Positions 16,698-33,888 of a stretch of DNA of 64,000 bases are shown in pieces (the stretch's first letter is position 1; every line of letters starts with the position of its first letter). The stretch lies in assembly GCF_047495875.1 (NCBI RefSeq), contig NC_092461.1, forward strand, positions 44,719,601-44,783,600. Direction: 5' to 3'. Both the position numbers and the translations under genes were made by a program. The notes under the pieces are model-generated. The model had not been told where the DNA came from. It worked only from the letters and a program-made list of their open reading frames with translations, and ran no database searches. The DNA is from Pithys albifrons albifrons. Its lineage: Eukaryota > Chordata > Aves > Passeriformes > Thamnophilidae.

Positions 16698-18132
16698 TAA
16701 ATCCTTTTCTCTTTTTCCACTTTTTATTTTTGTTAATTTATAAGTTCATCATTCTGTGCTATAAATGTAGACCTAGGTTAGCAGCAAAACACTCAGAATT
16801 GCATTTCTGGTTTTTGGTTTTGTTTATTCTAATAGCTCCTAGATTTCTGTAAGTGGACTAGGCCCTTGTGCTTCCCACAAAATGGAAAGTCAATGAGAAA
16901 GAATTTTATAATGACAGATCACAGAAGCTGAAGGCCAGGAGGCTTTTAAGAAAGAGATGGCTATTCATTGAAGGCAGATTTCAATAAAAAGGTGTAACCT
17001 TTAACTCTTCTCTGAGAGCTTGAAAAATGGACACAAATGGAAGCTGTTATTTCCAAATAGCAAATTTGCCTTGAAATAATGTGTCCTAGTTGCTTTCAGG
17101 TGAAAGGGTTTGCCACTAGATGAGAAGAGATGGGTCATACTTTTAGGTTTTTGTTCGTATTTTATATTAAATATGGGAGTGACTGCATAGTACTCTTGTA
17201 CTATGAGAGGAAAGAGCTAGAGAGGTATAAGATTTAAAGTTATGGAAAGAGACAAATAGAGGTAGGCGTCATAAAAGAAAATGAATACAAATAGAGCAAG
17301 TGTTGAAGAGCACAAAAAGGAGAATTACATCGTAACACTGAAAAGAATACAGGAAAGAATGAAAGGGAGAAGAAAGAAGACAAGTTCAATTCTGAATTTC
17401 GTCAGTCTTCTTCGTGGGGGTTTGAAAAATGTGATGAAGTATGTTGATGATGTGTTCCTCTAAGTAAGAGTTATTGATAACATAAAAATAAGACTTCTGA
17501 TATGGAGAATTGTGCTCAGATGTGATACCCTTTTTCCATCTTGTAAAAATAGTGTGATAGTTCCTCATCTAGGTGTTAAATCCCTCTCTCAAAAGTATTT
17601 CTCCAGCTGTCCATAATCTCTCTTGCTACGAAGTGATACCATTGTGTCAAAATAATTTGATGCTAAGTATCCACAGTGAAAAAGCATCCTGAAACTACTG
17701 ATCCTACATTGGATGCTACATTTGCCTTTATTACCTCTAGGTATGATACTTGGCTTTTATAGATTCAGGAATATAAATTTCTGTGATTTTTTTATTCTTC
17801 TGCATAACCAAGAAAGACTAATGGAAAGTGTAAAGAAACTGTAGCTTGGACCCTGCCTGAAAAGCCATTAATAGCATTAATCAGCACAAGCTTTGTAATC
17901 TGAGAATTGAAGGAAAGTAGCAGAGATCAATGAGTTTAACTTCATGAAGTAATTCCTGACATAAAATGTGAATTCTACAGTAAACATGAGCTCAGATTAA
18001 GCCACATTTTTCAGGTTTCTTAAAAGACATTTCATTAACACTTTGATTTTTCTTAAATTAAAAGTGGCATTATGAAGAAAAAACTTTGTGAAGCTTTGCT
18101 TGTTGTTTTGCTTGTTTTGTTTTGTTGGGCCC

Positions 18133-18151
18133 GGGGAGGGTGGGGGGTGGG
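18133..18151 (+). other. Predicted G-quadruplex motif
   Basis: GGGGAGGGTGGGGGGTGGG has four G-runs with one-base loops, the most stable class of predicted G4. It lies on the coding strand of intron 4, so it would be present in the nascent RNA. Confidence 0.75.
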
Positions 18152-18388
18152 TTGTTTTTTCAGGGTTTTTTTTGATTTATCTCTTTTCTTAAAACCTGAG
18201 ATAGAGAAGTACTTAAATTTGGGATAAACAAGAGCTGAAATTCTCAACATTATGACATTTCATGTGAGGCTGTAACCACACCATATATAAAGGGTCTCTT
18301 GAGAAACAAATTTACAGAAATAAAATGTACAGGGAAAGACAATAGTGCAAAAACAGACATTTATAAGCACATATACACTGATACTTAT

Positions 18389-18407
18389 ACACACACACAC
18401 ACACACA
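18389..18407. repeat. (AC)n microsatellite
   Basis: A short pure AC run lies about 50 nt before the CR1 fragment. Confidence 0.9.
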
Positions 18408-18454
18408 TATTAATGCAGTCACATTCTTGTTTGATTCAATTTCATGCAACATAC

Positions 18455-18929
18455 AGGCTGGGGTCAGAGTGGCTAGAAAGCTGCTCTATGGAAAAAGGAC
18501 CTGGGAGTGCTGGTCAGCAGCCAGATGAACATGACCCAGCAGTGTGCCCAGGTGACCAAGAAGGCCAAGGGCATCCTGGCCTGTATCAGGACTAGTGTGG
18601 TCAGCAGGACCAGGACCGTGATTGTTCCCCTGTACTCAGCTTTGGTGAGGCCACACCTTGAATTCTGTGTTCAGTCTTGGGCCCCTCACTATGAAAAAGA
18701 TATTAACGTGGCAAAGACTGGACATGAGGAAAAATTTTCTTCATGGGAGAGGTTATCAAGCATTGGAACAGGCTGCTCAGAGGAGTTACATCCCTGGAGT
18801 TACTTGAAAGATGTGTAGATGTGGCACTTAAGGACATGTTTTAGTGATGGTCTTGGCAGTGTCAGATTAGTGGTTGGACTCAATGATCTTAGAGGTCTTT
18901 TCCACCCTAGATTATCTATGATTCTGTAA
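18455..18929 (+). mobile_element. CR1 LINE fragment, 3' end, + strand
   Basis: The left part translates to the end of the CR1 reverse-transcriptase ORF with the recognisable stretches [16 protein letters not shown] and [19 protein letters not shown]. After about 18710 the text jumps to the 3' UTR-like part (GGTTGGACTCAATGATCTTAG) and ends in the CR1 tail ATGATTCTGTAA. The element is therefore 5'-truncated, as usual for CR1, and also internally deleted. The ORF is broken and not a host gene. Length of about 475 bp compares with about 4.5 kb for a full CR1. Confidence 0.92.
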
Positions 18930-20859
18930 GCTTTATATTATTGTATAGAAATGTTATTAAGGAAAAACATTAAGTATGAATGCAATATTACAATTTGACT
19001 TCGGCATTTTGATGTAGTTGCTCAAAGAACTGCTGGAAAAACTGCAGTGAGGATTTTCTCAGAGTAAGAAATAGTGTTCGAACTTCTCATATTTTGTACT
19101 TGCTGGCAAAAGATATCAAAACTTCAAGTTCTTCCTCTTGTACTGCATGAAGGAGATAGCTCTCCTTTTATGACAGTAAGTCAAGGCTTACTTAATGCAC
19201 TCCAAATTTCTAACAGTAAGTTTCTATGTCTGAGTAAGGCTACTTCTGTATTTAGTGGACAAATGCATATATCTTCAGATGGTGAGTCATCTCACTTGAA
19301 AAAGTATCTAAAGGAGATGGAATGACTCTTATGTTACAACTGCATGCTGCTATTACATAATAGCAGGCAATTAAATGTGTAGATTTAATTAAGATATGTA
19401 TTTTATGTCTGGATATGCTGTATCGTTGGGAAGAACAGTTTCTGTATTTGTACATGCTGTTCTAAATAACGTAATATACAATATAAAGATACATGTTTCA
19501 ATTTTACTTTTCAAGTGTATCTAAAGTTTTAGAATTCTGAAAAGACTATTTATGTCCGTGTGGACCAACATTATGATTCCTCAGTGCTCATTAAAACTAG
19601 ATATAATTTTCTTTTATTTTTTTTAACATTTGTAGGCTAAAGAATAGGACATGTATTTTAAATATCGCTAATATGTCTATTAATTGCTATTATTTATGCA
19701 GAGGAAAGGAAACATTTATCATGACAATAATTATTGCATTTTGCCTCTGATTAGCATGCAATTCAATATATGGTGAAATAAAAAAAGAAGTATCAGTGGC
19801 ATGTTTTAGACCATCTATTAATAGAACAGTTAATTTACCCATCCCCCAACAGTCTGGATTGTAATACTGAGAAACAACATTTTAGAGTGTTATGTCTTCC
19901 TGTCTTCATTTCAGATTTAAAATATTCCCCTTATAAAGAAAGGGGCACATGAGGCAGAATGAGAAGGAATCTACCTGAGCATATCTTTTAAAATTATTCC
20001 CTGGAGAAAACACAATCTGTCACACAGCATATATTAATGTGATTAGAATATTTTCTGAAGAAAAAGAAATTGTACTGCTACTGCTGAGAAATACCTTTGG
20101 GTTTTGCTTAGAAATGTCATGGCAATCTGGAAAATTGATTGAAACATTCCCTTGAGTTAAACCTTGAGTTTGGTGTTTGAACAATACTCCGTGAAGCTCA
20201 GCTGTGATTCACAGGAATTTCATTATTTTGGGTTACTATCATAAAATTTTCTTTGGCATTTTTGATTTTATTGCTGTAGTATGCTTCCATGCATAGAAAG
20301 GGCCAAAATTAATTTGGAGTACAGTAAACACAACAAGTATGACCTGAATTTCAGTCTCATTCTGTATATATCACAGGTTTTTTCTAAGAGCTCTCTTTTC
20401 ATGCAGATCAGCACTATGTCCTACATAAAACTAAGTTAAAAACTCTCAGACATTTAAGAGTTTAAAAATTACAAAGCTAAATTTATTGACATTTCCTCAA
20501 AAGATATACAACCTAATCTCAATTCTAAAATTCTATGTGTCATTTTTGCCTATTTATTGTCACAAAATCTTGGAAAATAAAAAGAGTAATCAAAGCTGGT
20601 GAATGGCTTCGCTCATGAAATTGATGCATTAAGGACTTTTAAAATTCAATATAAATTGTTTTGATTATTTATTTTTTCCTAAGCATAAAATACAATCCCA
20701 TCCAGAAATTTCTATATCAGTGCTACTAAGTAAGGATGTTTTTCTGGGTCTGGGGAAGTATGTGATGTGTCGAGTTATAAGACAAGGAGGTATCTACTTG
20801 AAAAAGCTGAATAGGTCTCCATTCTCTTTAGAGGGTCTCCATAGATAGTGGTCTCTAAG

Positions 20860-21640
20860 ATCCAAGGAAGTTCTCTCATTGATCCCATCTGTACATCCAG
20901 CTGATTGCAAGCCTAAGCATGTATTCCAAAAATGCCAATACGTGCATGTAGATATATGGCTGGCCACACAGACCCCACTCCTATCAGGTGATGCCCACCC
21001 TGTGACCTATGAGCCTTTGTTCAGTTGGCCCCTGACCTCATGCTCACCAGCCAATGCATACTAATGGTCACTGGTGGTCACACATATGCTTACACTCTGG
21101 ACAAAAGACATGCTGGTTAGGAACAGAGTTTTAAAATAATACAAGACAAGCTACAGTGGTTAGGCACAGGCATAACCCTCTCTCTCTTTTCCCACACTTT
21201 TTTCTCTCTTACCTAGCATGATCCCCACCCTTGTCTTCATTGGCCCTCAAAATCCACTAAAGTTCTTCAGTCTCGAACTACCACCTAAAAAAAAATCACA
21301 CCTTCAATTTTACAGAATCTCACATATTATATTCTCTCAAATACTCCACAGTATTCTAATTTTCATGACATGCAGACAATATGCTTTTCCCCATTATAAT
21401 CAGTTACTAAGTTCTGATTGAACTGCTTTAAGATTACAGTGATATATTTATTTTTCCATTGGTCAGAAACCTAAGAGTTCTGGTCTTTGTTAGTATCTCC
21501 GCTAAATCCCTCTCACTAAAGCTTGTGCATGGATGCATACCCTTCATTTCTTCCCTCGTTCCTTGTCTTTGCTTCCTGTACTGAAAAGTCCCTGAGTAGG
21601 TTCACAAAGCAACAGTCCTTGCATACCAGATATCCTTACA
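20860..21640. repeat. Unassigned G+C-richer stretch, possibly ERV-derived
   Basis: Base composition rises here against the A+T-rich intron, with C-rich runs such as GACCCCACTCC and CCCTGACCTCATG. The texture is like that of the LTRs in this window, but I found no TG...CA ends with target duplications and no family that I recognise. Coordinates are approximate. It may equally be ordinary intron. Confidence 0.25.
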
Positions 21641-21812
21641 AGCTATAATTCTTAGGTGTAATTGAGTAGCACTAACACAAATATTGAATGCCATTCAGAA
21701 AATGTCAGGAATATTGTAATAAAATAAAACACTACTAGACACTTGTACTGAGAGCTTCTAAAGCTGCATGTGAAGTCTAGAAAAGGTAACCTATAACAAC
21801 TACAGGGGAAGA

Positions 21813-22176
21813 TATGTATGTATGTATGGCCAGACTTCGTGAACGAAGATTTAGGAAGGGTTTTTCCCACGTGGGTGTGCCCTTCCAGCCTGCACAGTGG
21901 ACTTTTTAGATGAGTCACAGCGTGCGCAGGGCTGGCCCCACCATTTAAGTTCTAAGGTCCATTTGCCATGGCTGAGCGAGCTTGGAAGTAACAGGGAAGT
22001 CCTCGGCGACTGTCACAGCCCCCGGTACTGACCAGGGCTGACCCTGCTGAGCATCCAAGATCTGATGGGATCGGATGTCAGTGAGGCATTTGACTGCCAG
22101 GGGACAGTCCCCACTGAGACTCGAACTCAGGTCTTTGGGATTCAGAGTCCAGAGAGTTTCCTTTGTTTAGACAGCT
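21813..22176 (-). mobile_element. Composite SINE-like element: tRNA-Gln-like head, 5S rRNA-like segment, body, (CATA)n tail
   Basis: Read on the - strand, 22176-22108 resembles a tRNA-Gln(CTG): CTCTGGACTCTGAATCC gives the anticodon arm, and GAGTTCGAGTCTC fits the T arm and Pol III B box. Next, 22080-22021 aligns to the middle of 5S rRNA, around CCGATC, GATCT, GGA, GCT, AGCAGGGTC, CCTGGT and AGTAC, with about 42 of 53 positions equal by eye to the vertebrate 5S sequence as I recall it. It includes the 5S internal control region. A G+C-rich body follows, with the inverted repeat CTTCGT/ACGAAG (21835-21848), and then a (CATA)n tail at 21827-21813. A terminal simple repeat is usual for SINEs. No target duplication was found. 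Neither gene-like part is complete, so neither is a functional tRNA or 5S gene. Confidence 0.7.
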
Positions 22177-23074
22177 GTATCAAGTACAATATATATATCA
22201 TGGATTTTGTTATCCTGTTTTGGAAGCTGGTGGTGGTGGGAGGGGGAAGAGTGGTGCAGTATTGCGGCTCTAGGAAGGGGAAGTATTTGTTTGCTTTTTG
22301 ATTGAATTATGTCTTCTATTAAAAATCTGTTGTCCATGACCGTACCCAAAGATCTTCATCTGCCATGTTTATCTGCAATCACATGAATGGATCTTCCTAA
22401 GTATTGCATCATCAGATATATTTGCCAGAGCCTGAATCATTGGTTTATTACTGATAAGACAAAACTGAAAATAGTATTACACTAAAGATCTCAGCAATCA
22501 TATCAGCTATCTAATAGATACTCCTGTTTCTTTTTCTTGGCTTTTGTGTGCATTCTACCCAGAGATCATGGTCTCATTCTTAGAAATGCAGAGATGATTT
22601 AATTGTCTGTCTTGATCTTTAAGTCTTTTATTGCTATTGTATTCCAGGATATATCTAATGGTTTGCAAAAAATCATACTGTTGACATGTGCCACATTTTA
22701 TTAAAAAACCATGTGCCATTAGAATATAATGTCACATATTTTATAACCTTTCCTTTTTCTCCTGCTATTCAAGGATACTGGTGACTGTAAGAAAGAAGGT
22801 TTATCTTTCCCATTCCATCATAAACAGTTTGTAGTTTTGAACATATGTAGTGCACCACTGGATTTTACACAAAAATTCAAGCATATGTCTTTGAATTCTA
22901 GAAATCAGACATCCATATTTTGCAGCTAAAGGCAAAGGTGAAAGTTGGTGTCTAAACAAAAAGACCTGTTGCAAAGTTTTAGAAAATTTATATTATCTTG
23001 ACTCTCTGAACAATATAGTAATGAAATGTATGAATTTTAACATTGTCTCAATTACATTGATGTTATTAGGGTGA

Positions 23075-29589
<6,515 letters not shown>

Positions 29590-29904
29590 TAGTTCCTCAT
29601 ATCATTGAGGTTTATCTGCCATAGTGCAGTATCAGGTAAGCTGATATTAAGCATCTCAGAAAATACATTTCTCAACTGATTCTGTTTTAAAAAAATTTAA
29701 AAATTCATCAACCCGAGGTGTCTCAATTATTTGTTTCTTATAGCATAATTTTCTGACCACAGATAATTAAAGAAACTGAAATCACAAACCAAATGTTGCT
29801 TTAATGTGTATTTGTATCACATTTTTAGTGTTAAATATTCATCAATACATCTTTTGATTTTTTCACTTCATAGTTTAAATTAACACAGGCTACATACTGC
29901 ATTT

Positions 29905-29955
29905 TGTACACGTACACTTTACTGTACACGTACACTGTACATGTACACTTTAAAT
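29905..29955. repeat. Short direct/inverted repeat of TGTACACGTACAC
   Basis: TGTACACGTACACTTTA is followed by CTGTACACGTACACTG and TACATGTACACTTTA. Each unit is also locally palindromic (GTAC cores). It is a small tandem in intron 7. Confidence 0.8.
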
Positions 29956-32900
29956 TGCTCTAATCTCGTATGGTATGTAACATGTCATGCAAAATGGTAA
30001 GCACAGCAATTACATGTGAATAGAATTGTTGCATTAAAAGAGAAATGAAAAAGGGAATAACAGGATACTAGAACCTACCAGAGTTTTATAGAGAAATTTC
30101 GCTCTATAAATTTAGTAGCTTTTTCAGTAGATTTGTTCATAGATTTTGTTACTGTAATCAACAAAATATATTTTCAGGTGCATATATTGCTTAGCCAACT
30201 ACATATTTAAAGCTGCTGTTGAGCATGGTGAGTTGCTACTACCATTGGCAACAGCACCCCACTGCAGTAAGATATCCATAAAGTGATTAAATAATTGTCT
30301 AATTGGTCAAAATGTGCACTTTAATTAAACTTGCCTCTCTGAAATCAAAGGAACAAGAAGTACCATGCAACTCATATTTGATTAACATTTTTTTCTGCCC
30401 TAATCTTCCATGTACTTAATAAATGAGAAGGATTATGAAAATATATATTTCTAAGAAACAACTATGATCGAGGCTGTTTTATCTCATCTAAATTCAGCCA
30501 TCTGTGCTTTAGGTTAGGTTTTCTGTCATTAGTTGTCAGGCACAGACATATCCAAAGAGGGCTAATTATAACTAAGGTATAAGCAGGCCTGAACAACTAA
30601 TGTAAGATGAAATCAGGCAGCAAGAAGAAATAAAATATAAAACAAATGGTTTTAAAAGAAAAGAAGCATTATATTCTTTTTAAACCAAAACACAATCAAA
30701 GAAAAATATACCAAGGGCTAGTCAATATCAAAAATGCACAAGTCTGTTTATTTTCTTTTGAACTCACTGCTTACTTTGGAACCAAGTAGATACCTATTTT
30801 CATTGTAACATTAATTAATATAGAAAGATTTAATTTGAAAGATACTTAGTATTTATTAACATATAAATAGCATGGAAAAAACCTATAAACAACCAACCAA
30901 CCAAGTTGCTCAACTTACTGTTAAAAATATCTAGATGGTATTATGCAAAGCATGTAACTAACAATTTTGGAATTTTCTTATGAAGCAGAAAAATTAGTGA
31001 AGTAGTGGCAAGGTTTTTAAATTTACCAGCTAGGAGTAGTAGTTCCTTTTTCAGCCTATCTGATATCACAGCAAGACAGAAGTACTTGAAATTTGGTATT
31101 GTGGGAAGAAATTATATCTGTGAAACCCATTGTGTCTCTTCCTGCCTCCTTTCTTAGATGAAACTCTTGAAAACTGCCTTAATTGTATCATGCTCTTTTT
31201 TCATGTGTTCACCTAATAAAGGAAAATTCGTTAGGAAACACATTGGTGGTTACATATTCCCAAACTTCTCACAGTACCAGTTCTGAAGTTTCTGTTGATT
31301 TCTATTCATATTGATTACATCTCATCTCCAGAAGCTGAAAAAGAGTCAGTGGAAGATTTTGTGTGTGATTGACTGGGGAATATACCTAGCAATTTATCAA
31401 TATCTTCAAGATCAGGAAAGCAGTCTTGGTTACTCACATATTTTTTTCTGTATTCCCTTAGACTTATTTATGTTAATTGCAGTAAAATATTTTTGATGAT
31501 AAATTTGCAGGAAGTTTATTTTTTGTAGAACAAGAAATTAAAATGAAAAAAAAAAAATAAATGGGAAAATACTGCCTCCTTTGCCTATTTTGCTGGCTGT
31601 AGAGAATAAGCTTTTGGCTACAGGAGTAGGATATTAGGGTTATACTTTAGTCTTAAATGAATCAAAAATAGTCAACAAATGCTGTAAACCTATCTAAAAT
31701 TATCACTATTTTGTAAATGGAAGAAAGTTTAAAAAAAAAAAAGCAAACGGAAAAATAACTTTCAGTCTTAAAGAAGAAAGCCAGGTGATGTACAGTGAGT
31801 ACACAGTTCCCTTTTAACTATGAGTTAGGGAGGGTAACAAATTCACCATTTTAAATTCAAGATCCTTACAACGACTTCCAGACAGGTCTTCCTTCCTCCA
31901 AACACAAATAAAGTAAACCTGTGATATTTCATAGTTAAAGGTCAGGGTTTTAGTAACAAACTTTGGTTAAGAAATGGATAATGCATTTCTTTTCACCAGA
32001 ACTGACTAAGAAGTTGATCTTTGCGTTACTTTTTCTTGGTGCTAAGATTTTAGATTACTAGAACAATGCAACTAATATTCCATTCAAAGTCTGAATAGAC
32101 TGAGTATTGTAATACACTTTTGATATGTTCTTTAATGAAGTCATGAGGTCAGCTGCCTGCTGCATGAATTAACTGACCATGGATCACATTTATATCTGTC
32201 AAGCACTGTGATTGAAACAATGAAACAGCAGGTACTGAGTTGCAGCATTAGAGGGAAACAGCATGTTTAACACAAATCACTACTCTTACTCCACATGCAG
32301 AAAAGGAGTTTCCTTTTATCAATTCTGAACTGGTATAGAAAGGAAGTTTCAGAGCATATAATTTGTTTTTCACTTGCTTCATTCAGCATGCAATTCTCTT
32401 GTTCTCTTTGATGTAGCTGCTCTGACTACTTACATTAATGGTGTACTTCTTTTTGGTTTTTATTTCAAACTATAAGAAACAGAGAAATCTCTCTACATTT
32501 TTTTTTACGTAGGGATATAACTTGCTCTTGTTTTAACATTTATGAAAGCTACATGAAGGCATATGAACAATTTAAGATCTGTAGAGTCATTATGTGCCAA
32601 TCCATTATATTAATCCCAGGAACTCTGTAACAGTCACTTCCTCCTTTACAATATTACTGATAACTGAATTTGTGCACTATGTATCCAGAATCCAACATTT
32701 TTAGACTTAATTACCTATGTGGGAGGAAAATAAAAAGAATATATTGTCTCCAAAGTATGAGAAAATTTCTATCTGCTTTATTTCCCCTGCTTTTATCTTC
32801 ATCTACCAGTTTTGCTTGTAAACAACCTGGTCTCTGATAGCTGTAAGCAAATCTTTTAGATTTACACTGAAAGAAACAGAGTTGCTATTCTTCTTGCTTG

Positions 32901-33120
32901 AATAGTCCATTATTAGTGGTGAACACTTTATTTGTGTTGAAACCAGTTAAATGTAGAAAATATTCTTCTATGTTAAGGGCATTTTAACATGTTTTTTTGT
33001 TTTACAGGGGAAAAGGAACTTTTATTAAAATTGAAGCTTGAACAATGCTCATATGATTTTTGTCTTTCAGTAAATTTCAGCATAAGTAAAAATGTACCTG
33101 TTCACGGTATTAACGTTACC

Positions 33121-33147
33121 AGTAGAGCCAGTCCCGAAGGCTCTACT
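33121..33147. repeat. Perfect 9-bp hairpin in a CpG-bearing stretch
   Basis: AGTAGAGCC (33121-33129) and GGCTCTACT (33139-33147) are exact reverse complements around a 9-nt loop. The flanking 33095-33233 has about seven CpGs, unusual for this CpG-poor intron, and it directly precedes the candidate LTR. Confidence 0.75.
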
Positions 33148-33233
33148 TTTACTGGGTATTACATTTTTAATGTCAGCCTTCAAAAGATTTCCCTCACATG
33201 AACCGTTGTAAAGCCGTTGGTTCTTTCGTACAC

Positions 33234-33888
33234 TGAGTTAACACCCAGAGAACAATGACACATTTTTACTCAAGAGTTTTCTTTTAATTTGGTGAGATTA
33301 TAGGCCTTGTGGCAAAAAGGGTTTTACAAAGACAATATGCAACTTCACAAAAACATTACAACAGGTTACCAGAACCAGCAAGCATTACTGTAGTAAGGAA
33401 CTTTTGTTACACCAAGCAAACTCAAAGTCAATGCAACTTGAGTCAGGTACTCATAACTTACAGGAAATAAGTGTTTAAGTTAGCCACCAGATGAAGAAAA
33501 GAATAAAGCAGGAGGTGATTAAGAAAGGAAAGAGTAAAGAAAAAGAGAGGAGAAAGAATACAGTTACCACTTAGAAGGTCACATTGACAACTTCAAAAGC
33601 CCAGTGGAGACCATGTGCTGCCTCTTTATCTGTTCTAGCTATGGTGGCCACTCCCTCCAGGCAGGACCTTCAATTCACTGACCACTCCCTGTCCCCTTGG
33701 CCACAGTGAGGGTGCTACAGTCAATCAGAGACTACAAGGGGGTGTGGTGTGGGTGGGTTTCCAGGTGGACCTTATTGATTAATGGGTGTCCTGTGTGGCC
33801 TTCATGCCCTGTGGCCAGATCTCAGCACCTATCCCTGCTGACCATATTGACACTGTGCTGGAGGCTGGCTCTCTTCCCCCAACACACA
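33234..33888 (-). mobile_element. Probable ERV LTR, candidate target duplication TACAC
   Basis: The + strand segment begins TGAGTTAACACC and ends CACACA, flanked by TACAC at 33229-33233 and 33889-33893. The right copy sits in a CA-rich run, so this match could be chance. Read on the - strand, the 5' end would be TGTGTGTTGGGGG and the 3' end GGTGTTAACTCA, with an ATTAAA-type polyadenylation signal about 60 nt before the end. It is G+C-richer than the flanks, with a purine-rich tract at about 33480-33560. The CpG-bearing sequence just left of it may belong to the same element, in which case the boundary given is wrong. Confidence 0.45.

Noticed and set aside
18299..18818. 98- and 103-codon open frames
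   Set aside because: Their content is the end of the CR1 reverse-transcriptase ORF, broken and internally deleted; not a host gene.
22021..22176. A functional 5S rRNA or tRNA gene on the - strand
   Set aside because: Both matches are partial and mutated (no complete acceptor stem, 5S ends missing) and they are fused to each other; a SINE-like origin fits better.
32989..33201. 70-codon open frame after TTTTACAG in intron 7
   Set aside because: It has an acceptor-like start but no clear donor, no CUB or Sushi motif, and inserting it between exons 7 and 8 would break the DVLK-IYDG joint.
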